Source: Platynereis dumerilii
Taxonomy: Eukaryota > Annelida > Polychaeta > Phyllodocida > Nereididae
Assembly: GCA_026936325.1 (NCBI GenBank)
Contig: JAPTHN010000006.1
Coordinates: 30,707,296-30,771,295 of the forward strand
Reading direction: 5' to 3'
Length of the DNA: 64,000 bases
Positions within the stretch are counted from its first letter, which is position 1, and each line of letters begins with the position of its first letter. Position numbers and translations under genes: made by a program. Of this stretch, positions 10,134 through 20,646 are shown piece after piece. The notes beneath the pieces are model-generated. The model worked only from the letters and a program-made list of their open reading frames with translations. It ran no database searches and was not told the origin of the DNA.

Positions 10134-11058
10134 TAACTCTCCTTTGAGGATAAGAGGCATCCTTTGAAACCTTCAGGATCTCACGAGGATACAGGACCTG
10201 AGGTCTCTGGTGAAGATCCACAGAAGGATATCAATTCAGCAAGTAATGACCTCTAATGGTATCCTTCCCCTTCCATGATTTGTCATACTTGAACCCTTCA
10301 AAGAAATTTTTCTGGATTCTGGATTTAGACGAGTCACCTGAATCTAAGCTAATATATAGCAGTTTTAATAATCCTTTACCCCGTTTGTGTGTCCTCCTCC
10401 TGTTTTAATTATTTATTGATCTATTAAAAACTTAGGAAGCTTTATATTGCATAAATTTAGGACCTAATGACTCTGGATCCGTCCATGTGATTTGCCATCC
10501 ATTACTTGTGAAGGTTGGGAGTTCCATGGTATAAGATAGCTCTTTACCACTTTGGTTTTGAGTCCTCAAAAAAATTTCTCCAGTATATATACAGTGTATC
10601 AAATTTGCTTCTTGCTATTTCATACTCCTTAAGCAAATAGGTAAACATTGAAATGCTTTACAATGGTCTAAAATATCCTTAAAAATAAAAATAATTTTGT
10701 CATCTAGTTCACATGACACCTGCCATAGCATGCTCTGCCAGTAATTTTAGATGAGGTTAAACAAAACTTATGCAGTGAATGTTTACACATATGAAAGAAC
10801 GCACCATATGAAATTATTTCTGTTATGTGGAGCAAATAATCAAATATTCATGGACAGGTATTTGGAGCTTTTATTTGTACTCATGATATCACTTATGAAA
10901 CCATTTACCTGGCACATCAGGTGTTCACGTCATAAATGTGTGTGAAAAACAAACCTTGTGGTTCGGGCACAGTGTACAGTTACATAGATAATACATGTTC
11001 ATTTCTTCAACTGAACCTCCCTGAAGGGAAACTTTATCAAGTGGACCTGAAAGCAGCA
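10134..11058. other. Presumed 5' region of ligand-binding exon 3; no gene seen
   Basis: AT-rich with no clear TATA box or repeat. If exon 3 is a first exon, its promoter should be here. Confidence 0.35.
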
Positions 11059-12055
11059 ATGAATAACAAAACCTGTCACTTCTTTGTGATAGTTTTCGCT
11101 TTCCATGTCAGTAGTTCTGTTAAATTTGATGCTCAAAACGGAACTGAAGAGGCGAAAAGGAAACTCATCATGGCATATATCTTGCCATGGACAGGAGGAT
11201 GGCCTGTTGGGAAATTGATGGGACCTGCGATATTACCAGCACTAGACAATATTCAGAAACTTGGTCTGATACCGGATTATGACATTGAATTGCATTGGAG
11301 AGATACAAGATGTGGCGAGAGCTGGGGAGTGAAAATGCTCTTAGACATTTGGAGGATAGAAAAAGACTTGGATGTGATAATAGGTGATGGCTGCAGCAGC
11401 ATTTGCCAACCTGGTTCACTTCTTGCAGATATTTGGAACATACCAATGATATCCTGGGGGTGCCAAATGCTGTCATTGTCTGACAAAAGAGTCCATCCGA
11501 TGTTTAGCAGACTCGGCGTATCAGGATTTAGCAAACTTGATGCAATGAATAAGGTTGTGCAGATTTATGGCTGGAAGAAAGTTGCTATTTTGATCGATTC
11601 AACAGAAGTTAATGTTGAATTTCAGAAGTATCTCATGGCAGCATTGCAACGACAAAATGCAACAGTTTTCCCGTTTCAATTCCGACCTATCTCTGACCAA
11701 GCCCAACTGAATGGAGTCATTTATAATCAGTTAACGAACATTCTTCAGACCATTAAAAGAAAGACCAGAATTGTATTTGTTCTAACATATAATACAGCAT
11801 TGAATTACGTTGCTCAAGTAATTAGAGATGAAAACATGATGGAAGGTTATGTCTACATTTCTGATGAAAGAATTTCACAAGACATTGATTGTTTTGACGG
11901 CTGGTTGATTTGCGACATTTTCCTTCCTCCTTTCAACAGCGATAAATGGAATGAGACAAAGAGAGAAATAAGAGAAGGATTCAGAAACACCTTGTTTGTA
12001 GGGTTGCCACATTTTGAACAAGGATTAGTGGATGGGAATGACATAAAATATGGAG
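11059..12055 (+). CDS. Ligand-binding exon, copy 3 (exon 1 of the shared receptor)
   Basis: Start chosen at ATG 11059, which opens a hydrophobic leader (MNNKTCHFFVIVFAFHVSSS). The frame extends upstream to 10936 but that leader is polar and cysteine-rich. The domain carries AYILPWTGG, YDIELHWRDTRC, DVIIGDGCSSIC, WNIPMISWGC and GWKKVAILID. It is more diverged from copies 1 and 2 than those are from each other. Donor TATGGAG|GTGATC splits a Gly codon completed by exon 2 (G|GT), giving KYG-GLVYDAV, the expected family sequence. Confidence 0.9.
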
Positions 12056-15000
12056 GTGATCTAATGGACACGGCTTCAAAAATTGGTTACCTCTCAAATG
12101 GAAATTTTTTTCAACAACATTGTGACAACATCTCAATTATGGTGTAGATTAATATATATATATAGAATTGTTGGCAGAAATGATGGTATCATAAACTAGT
12201 CATTTTATGACATATTTTGTAATAATTACTATAGTTAAACAAGTGTATGAAATTTAAGCTAGTTTGACACCTTTTTTGGTTCTAATATGCATGTTTGCCA
12301 AATTAATATAAGAAGAACCATCAAAATGTCTGTCAGACTAACACAAACATCATGCCACAAATTACATGTGAGAAGTTAGGAAAGACTTGTTGACTATATT
12401 TTAGAAATGCAAAGAATTGTTCAAAATGTTAGCAAATCACAACAGTGAATGGTTTTCTATTGTTTAGGTCTGGTCTATGATGCAGTGCACTTGTGGGCAA
12501 ATGCTGTCAACAAAACCATAGAACAAGGTTATTCTCCAGATGATGGCAGAAGAGTGACAGAAAATATTTTGAATACATCATTTGAGGGTCTGACTGGCAC
12601 TGTGGCTATTGATGGTAATGGAGACCGTTCATCAAACAGCCTCATACAGATAGTCCAAAACGGAACACTCGTTTTACTGATGGAATGGATCTCAAGCGAA
12701 GGCAGGATGCGGAAAATCTACAAACCGGACAATCCAGATGACTGGTCAGGTTTACTTTGGCCAGGAAATGCCACCACCATCCCTTCTGACTCCCCTCCTT
12801 GTGGATGGGAAAATGAACTGTGCGGTTCAAAGATGGAAAATGTTTCAAGGCTTGTATCTTGTGTAGCAGTTGTGTTTGTGCTGCTGGTTGCTATACTTGT
12901 GACCTTGTTCATCAGAAAGATCAGGTAAGCATTCCACACAACCAGGGGCGTTCAGAAAGTTCACGGCCTTTTTTTATATGGACACTGATGCTCAATGTAG
13001 AACTTTGAATTTTTCACAGGACAAATTTCAGCAGTTTTGCAATAGATTTCCAAAGTTTTGGGCAATTCGGACATTTTAAAGCCATTCTGTGGTTGTCATG
13101 GAAACAGAAAGTTCGGCTACGCGGCGCAGGTAATACAGAGATAAAGGAAGCCAATGAATTATGGCTGTTAGAGACTTCTCTCTATCTCTTATATTAATGA
13201 GATTGACAATATTTGACACAAGAAATATAATAAACAATTTTAAAAATATACTCCCAAGCACACCAAAAGCATTAATTCGTACACCTGACCCATAGAAAAG
13301 ATGTCGCCTGAAGTCTTCCAGACAAAGTTCTGTGAAAGCATTTCGGTCATCCAGAGCCTTTTCTCTTCCGGTGCCTGAAACTATTGAAAAAACAGGACTT
13401 ATGTAAAGCAACATGTCACAGAAATAGCTGGGATGGATAATCCTGTCCATTTAGGTCTCTAGTTCATACCAATGGATCCATGCTTTGTCACAAGTTCTGA
13501 TGTTGTCAAGTATACACGACCTTGCTGTCTGAATCTTCCTTGCCAAATCTGGCATGCAGGAGTGCTTTCCTACGTGGGTTCAATGTAAGAATACACATGT
13601 TTGGTGTGCATGAAAGTATATTTAGAAGCTAATATTATATTTCTTGTGTCAAATATTGTCAATCTCGCTCATACAAGTAATAGAGAGGAATTTTTGCTCA
13701 GCTGCAGTTCATTGGCTTTCTTTATCTCAGTATTACCTGTGCCGCCTATCTAAACTTGCTGTTTCCGTGGCAACCACAGAATGTTACTTGAAAAATGTAA
13801 TTTGACACCTGTCAAACTGTCAAAAGTGTTGGCTGAAGCCAAACCCAAGCCTTCACTGGGTCGCTTCGCATAGGGTAGATTCCACGAAAAGTGCTCTCAG
13901 AAGGTACCTTGAACTTTCCAACCCTTTTGTTATCTCTCTGTCGCTTCCTGAAGCAAGTAAACCTGTTACTCAGTACATCTGTGAGCTAATGAATAAATAT
14001 CATTAAAATAATCCTCAAAAATGTAGCTTCTTGCTCTTAAAAAGATTTTTTTTTTATCCCTCATGAGGACAATTTTGTATGACCAAACTTACTGGTGATC
14101 AGATGCGCTTACTTTGGCACTCTGTGGAATCTGCTAAAACCAATTCAGGAAAATGTAATGATGTGTGATTGATAAAACACATCTGGAAATTTTTGTGGAA
14201 CCATTTTTAATTGTGTTGGTCATAATAAAACACAAAATAAATGAAAAATAAAAAAAGACTGCTAATGTAACTCGATTCTGTCACAGGACACTGAGGTTAC
14301 ATTAGCAACTTTTACTGAAGCAAGTAAACCTGTTACTCAGTACATCTGTGAGCTAATGAATAAATATCATTAAAATAATCCTCAAAAATGTAGCTTCTTG
14401 CTCTTAAAAAGATTTTTTTTTTATCCCTCATGAGGACAATTTTGTATGACCAAACTTACTGGTGATCAGATGTGCTTACTTTGGCACTCTGTGGAATCTG
14501 CTAAAACCAATTCAGGAAAATGTAATGATGTGTGATTGATAAAACACATCTGGAAATTTTTGTGGAACCATTTTTAATTGTGTTGGTCATAATAAAACAC
14601 AAAATAAATGAAAAATAAAAAAAGACTGCTAATGTAACTCGATTCTGTCACAGGACACTGAGGTTACATTAGCAACTTTTACATGGGAATTGTGTTCTTG
14701 CTACTTATGCAAATTTTGAACGTGAAATTCTAAAATCTTATTGAAAAATCTATCTTATTTGCCTACGTACATCACCAAAAACATAAAAAGCTGTGGGCAG
14801 TAGCAGTTTTTTTTTATTGCTAATGTAACTGCAATTTCACATCTGTCCATTTTTTAGTGTTACATGAGCAAAAGTTGTCTATATAAATTAAGTTAACGAA
14901 CACATGATTTGATCTCAAATTTTTTCTGAACAGAAAACCAGGTCTCCCAGGAGCAGGCCAGGGGTGGTACCCTGCTGGTGTTTTCATTTATATTGCTGTA

Positions 15001-18000
15001 GTATCAGCACAAGAAAATTCCGTCCTCCATCATTTAACGTTGTTACATTAGCACAATGCCATATTTTTATTATTCTGATCTACCAATTCAACAGCAAATA
15101 GTGTTTACCCATGATTTTATTTAATGGATTGTCTCAGTAAAAGATTTAGATTTCAGTTTTTTTTGGTCCTGCCAGCTATCCCTAGAAAAAGCACCCTGAG
15201 AAAATCTGAGAAGCTACGAATCAATTATGTCTGGCCTTTTCCATCTTTGTGCTAATATAACTTGTGCACGGTAAGTAATTTTGCTGCTTTTCGTGGAATC
15301 TGCCATTAGGGCAAACGGTACTCAGTGTTCTGGCGAAGTCTTTCGTGGTTTACGTCACTCAGAAGTAGGTCAAGCAATTGGCTAGCATGCATACAGAGGA
15401 TGTCAGTTTGCAGTGACCATAGATATTGAAAGATTTCGTAAATTATGTGTAGACCTGCATGGATTAGATTCATATTGCGAAATAGATTATAGACTCTGAG
15501 CACTTTCAGAGTAGCTGACATATATCTTACGATGACATTTCGGGGTCTTGGGACTCTTGTGAAGATACATATCAGGAAAGAAGACTAATTCAGCCTTGAT
15601 ATAACCTCGTATTATGGTCAATGTTTCTAAACTTCCAAGATTGGGGACTGGGGTGGTAACTGAGTTGGTAGATGTATTTTATTTGTCTTAATTAGTCTAC
15701 CTAATATAAAACTCAACCCATCCTCAACTTCCAATGTATCAAATAGCATAATAGCATAATATTAACAATAACCATTTTCAGGTTTGGACATGAATTAAAG
15801 GCTGCTGCAAAGTTCATTATCCCAAGGAGTGCCATTCTGATGGAAAATCACAATCGCAGTCAAACTACAGTAAATTCAGGACCATCTCCTAGACATACGG
15901 TATATACATGTGCTATTACAAATAAATGGTATGGAAATATTCTTCACCAATATGGTATGGAAATATTCTTTACCAATATCATATGGAAATATTCTTTACC
16001 AATGTACAATGTACATGCGCTTGTTTTCATTCCTTTGTTGTTGTTTTTTTCACCGTCCAGCATTCGATTGAAACTGGAAAGGTCAATAACGCTTTGGTTG
16101 CCATCAAAAACCTTGGCCAAGCCACAGTCTCAATCTCTGACAAAAAGGTCCTGCTCGAATTGAAGATCATGATGAGCATACACCATGAAAATGTTAATCC
16201 CTTTATTGGCATTTGCTGTGAGCAACCAAACACATGTATCCTGATGACCTACTGCCCTCGAGGAAGTCTGCATGATGTTATGCACAACAGCGCATTCAAC
16301 CTGACTTGGGATTTCAAACTTTCACTTCTCACGGACATAGCCCAAGGAATGAAATATTTACACGAAACAGAACTCGGTAAGTCATTCGAATATTTCAAAT
16401 GCAGTGAATTAGAATATTGATCGAGATAATGTAATGTTCCCAAAGCGCTTGACTGCGAATCCAATGGCACTTGAGGACGCGGGTTCGAACCCGGTCCTGG
16501 ATCTCAATTGGAGTGAGCTGGTTGTGGCTGTGGCCGGGGAGGGTGGCCACTTGTGAAGGCAGGAGTTCACCCTCCTGTCAGGTGTGAACAGCAACACCTC
16601 CAGCCAGACTCCCCTGGACTGGATGACTGGATAAGAATAGAAGTGAATGCCACTACAAGGAAAGCTGTCACCAGGAGTGCTGAAGACCGCCAGTCATCAC
16701 AAATTGTACATTTCCATTAATCTGTAAAGTGCCATAGCATGTGTAACATTGATGTGCACTATAAAATATGAATAAACTTAAACTTAAACTTAAACTTTTA
16801 TGGAAAATCTCTGGATGATTCATTACGGCTCCGTGTTACAATGGTTAGCATTCCCACCTTGTACTCATGAGGACGTGAGTTCGAACCCCGCTCCGGCCAT
16901 GTCCAGAGGTTATCACTATAGCGATTAGTATGATTGCTGTTCAAAATGGTGAGTGCCCGTGAGCAGATTTATCTGGAATTGGCGCTATATAAAATCATAC
17001 TATATTACTATATTATTACAGCATCGCATGGAAGTTTAACAAGTTTTAACTGCGTGGTCAACAGTCGCTGGTCTTGTCAAATTACTGACTACGGTCTTCA
17101 GTACATCAAACAGAAGTGGCGGAGAGACAACACAGAAGGGCAGCAAGCATCAAAGTTGCTTTGGACAGCTCCAGAATTTCTTAGGTGTGGTAACGACACA
17201 ATTTCTAGGAAAGGAACCCAAAAAGGAGATGTGTATTCATTTGCAATAATAACGCAAGAAATGGTTCTGCAGGATGCACCATTCTGTGACAACATACCTC
17301 TTCTTGAAGATGTAGAAATAATAAGTAAAGTTCGAGAGAAAGAAACGCCACCCTACAGGCCACACCTCCATGCAGGTAAAAGTAATGTCCTTGTAGTTTC
17401 ATAATTACAAAACCACTTGTCTTGATTCATGTTTGAATCTGACGTCGTGCAAGCATTACAGCCGAAGTCGAAAGAATGAAAGATGCATAAATGAGTAGCT
17501 TGGATGAGAGAGCCCGTAGTAGCCCTGTATACACAGCTAGATGTTTTAGCATGACATAGGTAACTGTACTGCCAATTTGAAGCTGTTATTAGCCAATCAA
17601 ATGCCCTGGAAATTATGACATCATCAGGCTTCGTATCAACTCCAGTTTTGCTTGAATCACTACTTTCGAGGTTTGCTGTAATTTTTCATTCAGATACTTG
17701 TCCTTTGGCATGGAAAGAATTGATGGTCCAGTGTTGGGATGAGCAAGCAGAGGAAAGGCCGCCTTTCAGAAGAATAATTAATCTGCTTCAAGGCATCAGC
17801 GGGGGAAAGATCCCATCTTTGGTTGACAGCATGATTGAGCGTTTAGAAACGCAAACAAAACTGCTGGAGAAGGTGGTCGAAGAAAGGTAGTATTAATTTG
17901 GACAATCTGTGATTTACTCTTAAAATGCATCCTTGTTTTCTCTTAAGACAGCCATTCGTTATTGAGTTTCACAATGTTGGCCTATTGTGCATTCATTCAG

Positions 18001-18685
18001 GTCACAGGAACTGACGGAAGAAAAGGTGAAAATGGAAATGATTCTGCAAGATCTGCTACCCTGGTCAGTGGCTGAGAAGTTGAAGAAAGGTCATCCAGTT
18101 GCTCCTGAGAGTTTTGAAGAAGTCACCATCTTCTTCTCCGACATTGTGTCATTTACTAAGATATCAGCTGCAGGAACACCTCTTGACGTGGTCCAGATGT
18201 TGAACACCATGTACACAGTGTTTGATAACATTTCAGGAAGGTTCGACATTTACAAGGTAGCTACGATTGGTGATGCATACTTTGTTGCAAGCGGAGTGCC
18301 CATTCGAAACGGTGACAAGCATGCTACAGAAATCTGCGACATGGCTCTGGAGCTGATAAATGGAATTCAGCATTGCGACATTCCTCACATACCATCGGAG
18401 ACCCTTAAGATGAGAATTGGAATCCACACTGGCCCGTGTGTTGCGGGTGTGGCAGGCACCAAAATGCCCAGGTACCTTCTGTTCGGAGAAACGGTCGACA
18501 TTGCTTCAAACCTGGAGGCCACTGGGGTCAGCATGCGAATTCACATCAGCGAGGCAACCAAAAATTTATTGGACAAGACCGGGAGTTTCAAAATAGAAAA
18601 GAGAGGGGAAATGTTTATCAAAGGCTTAGGAGAAACATTCACTTACTGGCTTAACAGGTCAACAGAAGTTAACTTGGTAAATTAG
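11059..18685 (+). CDS. Natriuretic-peptide-type receptor guanylyl cyclase, seven exons
   Basis: Single-pass receptor of the particulate guanylyl cyclase family. Exons, joined in phase: 11059-12055, 12468-12924, 15782-15899, 16061-16376, 17022-17375, 17694-17886, 18001-18685. They total 3120 bases, giving 1039 residues, the usual family length. Order: signal peptide, ANF-receptor domain (about 35-450), CGWENELC juxtamembrane pair, membrane span (about 459-481), kinase-homology domain (about 490-770), dimerisation helix (about 790-845) and cyclase domain (about 850-1030). The kinase part is a pseudokinase as normal for the family: HGSLTSFNC replaces the catalytic loop and DYG replaces DFG. The cyclase keeps both metal aspartates but lacks the usual guanine-recognition and transition-state residues, so activity as a homodimer is doubtful. 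All seven splice pairs are GT-AG. The two upstream homologous first exons make this the shared body of a possible multi-headed locus. Ligand unknown. Confidence 0.9.
12468..12924 (+). CDS. Receptor exon 2: membrane-proximal ectodomain and membrane span
   Basis: Acceptor TTGTTTAG|GTCTGG. Encodes GLVYDAVHLWANAV and NTSFEGLTGTVAIDGNGDR, both hallmark blocks of the C-terminal part of the ANF-receptor fold. The paired cysteines PPCGWENELC come next, then a hydrophobic span of about 22 residues and the stop-transfer RKIR. Donor ATCAG|GTAAGC, phase 2. This is the first exon shared by all heads under the alternative-first-exon model. A foldback transposon begins only about 17 bases past its donor. 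Confidence 0.9.
13876..15304. mobile_element. Non-autonomous TIR transposon (GGCAGATTCCACGAAAAG family), copy 1
   Basis: Left end TAGATTCCACGAAAAGTGCTC mirrors the right end GCTTTTCGTGGAATCTGCC. The element interrupts a sequence found whole near 58525, which shows it arrived after the foldback element. A diverged second copy is at 52161-53011. No transposase frame is visible. Confidence 0.75.
13948..14681 (+). repeat. 367-bp tandem duplication inside the TIR transposon
   Basis: Bases 13948-14314 are repeated at 14315-14681 with about one visible difference (GATGCGCTT versus GATGTGCTT). The copy at 52161 has only one unit, so the duplication is recent. Confidence 0.9.
15782..15899 (+). CDS. 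Receptor exon 3: start of kinase-homology region
   Basis: Acceptor CCATTTTCAG|GTTTGG, donor ACATACG|GTATAT. A short exon encoding FGHELKAAAKFIIPRSAILM and a serine/threonine/asparagine-rich stretch where the family carries the juxtamembrane segment and glycine-rich region. It enters in phase 2 and leaves in phase 0, matching both neighbours. An upstream frame beginning at 15840 reading into intron is not used. Confidence 0.8.
16061..16376 (+). CDS. Receptor exon 4: kinase-homology N-lobe
   Basis: Acceptor CACCGTCCAG|CATTCG; donor GAACTCG|GTAAGT, phase 1. Encodes ALVAIKNLGQ (the VAIK lysine is kept), LELKIMMSIHHENVNPFIGIC, YCPRGSLHDVMHN and DIAQGMKYLHE, all standard for guanylyl cyclase kinase-homology domains. 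Confidence 0.9.
16433..16798 (+). mobile_element. tRNA-derived SINE in intron 4
   Basis: The head carries a B-box (GGGTTCGAACCCGG) after a weak A-box-like region and a unique body of about 270 bp. It ends AATAAACTTAAACTTAAACTT, a short tandem tail. Not a functional tRNA. Confidence 0.75.
16825..17015 (+). mobile_element. Second tRNA-derived SINE in intron 4
   Basis: A-box-like ATGGTTAGCATTC and B-box GAGTTCGAACCCC head, body ending GGCGCTATATAAAATC, and a TTACTATATTATT tail that runs into the acceptor of exon 5. The SINE tail supplies part of the polypyrimidine region at 17005-17021. Confidence 0.7.
17022..17375 (+). CDS. Receptor exon 5: kinase-homology C-lobe
   Basis: Acceptor TATTATTACAG|CATCGC; donor CATGCAG|GTAAAA. 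Encodes SHGSLTSFNCVVNSRW, ITDYGLQYIK, LLWTAPEFLR, GDVYSFAIITQEM. The catalytic Asp of the HRD loop is absent and DFG is DYG, the usual pseudokinase state in this family. Confidence 0.9.
17694..17886 (+). CDS. Receptor exon 6: end of kinase homology and start of dimerisation helix
   Basis: Acceptor TTTCATTCAG|ATACTT; donor GAAAG|GTAGTA, phase 2. Encodes WKELMVQCWDEQAEERPPF, the family signature before the helix, then a linker and DSMIERLETQTKLLEKVVEER. Confidence 0.9.
18001..18685 (+). CDS. Receptor exon 7: guanylyl cyclase catalytic domain
   Basis: Acceptor ATTCATTCAG|GTCACA. LTEEKVKMEMILQDLLPWSV completes the dimerisation helix. Metal-binding aspartates are present in FSDIVSFT and TIGDAY. 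Four positions that are near-invariant in active guanylyl cyclases differ. The Glu of KVETIGDAY is Ala (codon 18260-18262). The Cys of PRYCLFG is Leu (18476-18478). The Asn and Arg of TVNTASRME are Asp (18497-18499) and Asn (18509-18511). The fold is otherwise intact to YWLNRS and a stop at 18683-18685. A later ATTAAA near 18823 may serve polyadenylation. Confidence 0.92.
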
Positions 18686-18859
18686 TTATGCAGATAAATA
18701 TGCGACCTCTTGATATTTCATACTCTCTTAACTGTATATTTCTTGATAAATTCTGTCACGCCAAGCAGATACATATAAAGTGAATCATTGCTTGTCTATG
18801 TGTTGAGTAGGCCTACTTGTTGGATTAAAACTAACGTAATTGAGGACTGAATTCAAGGT

Positions 18860-19115
18860 CCCACACCCATTCGTATTGTATTCACATTTGGACATCACCA
18901 AGTTATACCATTGGAAAAGGTGGTATCTAACAGAAAATTTTGGGTGTTAGCCCCCCTGCTGAGGATTAACAAGAGCAAGGAAACAATCAGAGTATTGTTT
19001 ATATTTGTAGAAATTATAAGTTGAAAATTTTAATAGAAGAAGCGTATCACGTCTGGTCAGGATCTAACTGACAAAAATATATGCTAGAACCCTCCAAATC
19101 AGTGTCTAACTAACA
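18860..19115. repeat. Fragment of a TCTAACTGACAAAAATGCATGTTAG repeat
   Basis: GACATCACCAAG...CATTGGAAAAGGTGG and GATCTAACTGACAAAAAT match 58190-58490, where a 25-bp-stem hairpin occurs. A third fragment is at 43010-43160. Type of element unknown. Confidence 0.6.
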
Positions 19116-20206
19116 CTTAAGTATTGGCATCAAGTTTGTGCTCCACAGGTCTCATGTTCGGGGCAGGTTATTAAACAATCGCAGACAATGCTGACACAGC
19201 GTCCCTTAAAATAAAAAAGTTTAGGATTTTCAAAATCATTCGGAAGCCCAAAAATTTAAAGTGCACGATTGTAGAAGAAGGTTAATAGAACATTTTAAGA
19301 CAAAAACGAAAAAATTCTATTGGGAGAATTTTGAATAATATCAATGTTGATATTTTGGTTTATCTCACTTGCATTTTCATGCTGAAATCATGGTATAGAA
19401 AGCAGGTAAATTGGGTAGTGGTTATTTAATGAGATAGATATCAATGATAAACATTATTTTACAATTTCCTTGACCACCGTCTTTATATTAGGCATGTTTT
19501 GACAAAAAATAGTGTACACTTTTTACTGCATGATATTATAAGTATGTTTGCAGCCAAGTTGAATTGACTCTGTTGCATGTTTTGATAATTTTTACCTGAT
19601 TGGAACTAGTTAAGCATGGTCATTGATGGTGTTCTAATGTTTTTTTAACCAAATTTGATCTATTAAGTATTTCTATCGTCTATGCTATGTTTTTAAGATT
19701 TGTGGACTATTGATGTCCTGCAGGCAAAGAATATGATTTGACATATCGCTTTTCATAAACATATAAAAATGTCATGGAAATCATGTCAACAAATTATCTG
19801 CATATATATATGTTCTACTTAGTGAATCATAGGAATATGTTTTATCAGTAACTGTCTTAATTTCCGCAATAATTCCAAGACAAAGGCATTTGCAAATGGA
19901 CCGTCTTACTTATCAGAATAATGGAATAACATTATGCACGTATGATCCTGGATAACTTGACAACGTATTCTGAAATGCGATGTGATCCTAAAATACGTTT
20001 TTTATGGTCGTACATGTACACGCAACATATATAGCTAGACCAATCAGCAATGATGAGACAAATTAATACAATTTTCTGATTATTGCAAAGAGATATGAAA
20101 AAAGTATAAAGATAAGTTGTTATCTTCAATGCCTGTAGGTTGTCCATAATTTCATATGTGGTGGGTAAATAAATTCACTGGCATTTGACAGCAGAACAAT
20201 GAACCA

Positions 20207-20646
20207 CCATTTTAATATTCGCGCAGCGAAATGACCGAAGACCGTTGAGCGAAGCGAATTGAGTGCAAGAGAAGACACAAAAATCTGTGCAGCGATGGTC
20301 TCAACATCACAGTCCACAGCTGGGAATTAGGTCAAGTGGGTCCAGCTTCTTATCAATGATTTAGTTTCGTATTTAACAAAACATAACATATTCATCTTCA
20401 AAAGTGTCTTAAAAATTCAATTTTCTCTAGTAATATTCGCGCAGCGAAACGGCCGTAGGCCGTTTCGCAAAGGGAAATTGAGCACAGGAGCTGACTCAAA
20501 AATCTGTGCAGTGATGGTCTCAGGATCAACAGTCCACAGATTGAAATTAAGTCAAGTGGGCCCAGCTTCTTATCAGTGATTTATTTTCGTATATAAAAAA
20601 AGTAACATATTCAACTTCAAAAGAGTCTTAAAAATTCAATTTTCTC
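20207..20646 (+). repeat. Tandem pair of ~220-bp units with GCGCAGCGAAA motif
   Basis: AATATTCGCGCAGCGAAA...AAATTCAATTTTCTC occurs twice in direct order (about 20207-20431 and 20432-20646), roughly 80% alike. The second copy contains a perfect stem CGAAACGGCC-GTA-GGCCGTTTCG at about 20446-20468. Confidence 0.75.

Larger units (their letters stand above)
12942..15345. mobile_element. TA-type long-TIR foldback element, copy A (degraded, with nested insertion)
   Basis: Begins CCAGGGGCGTTCAGAAAGTTCACGG, nearly the terminus of the 55312-58911 element. The region 12942-13300 is mirrored by 13600-13820. Its sequence resumes after the nested transposon at 15305 (CAAACGGTACTCAGTGTTC), matching the undisturbed order at 58535-58560. 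The right terminal repeat is lost or too decayed to see. Lies in the intron between exons 2 and 3. Confidence 0.65.

Noticed and set aside
16433-17015. tRNA genes
   Set aside because: B-boxes are clear but cloverleaf pairing and anticodon arms are poor and SINE bodies and tails follow.
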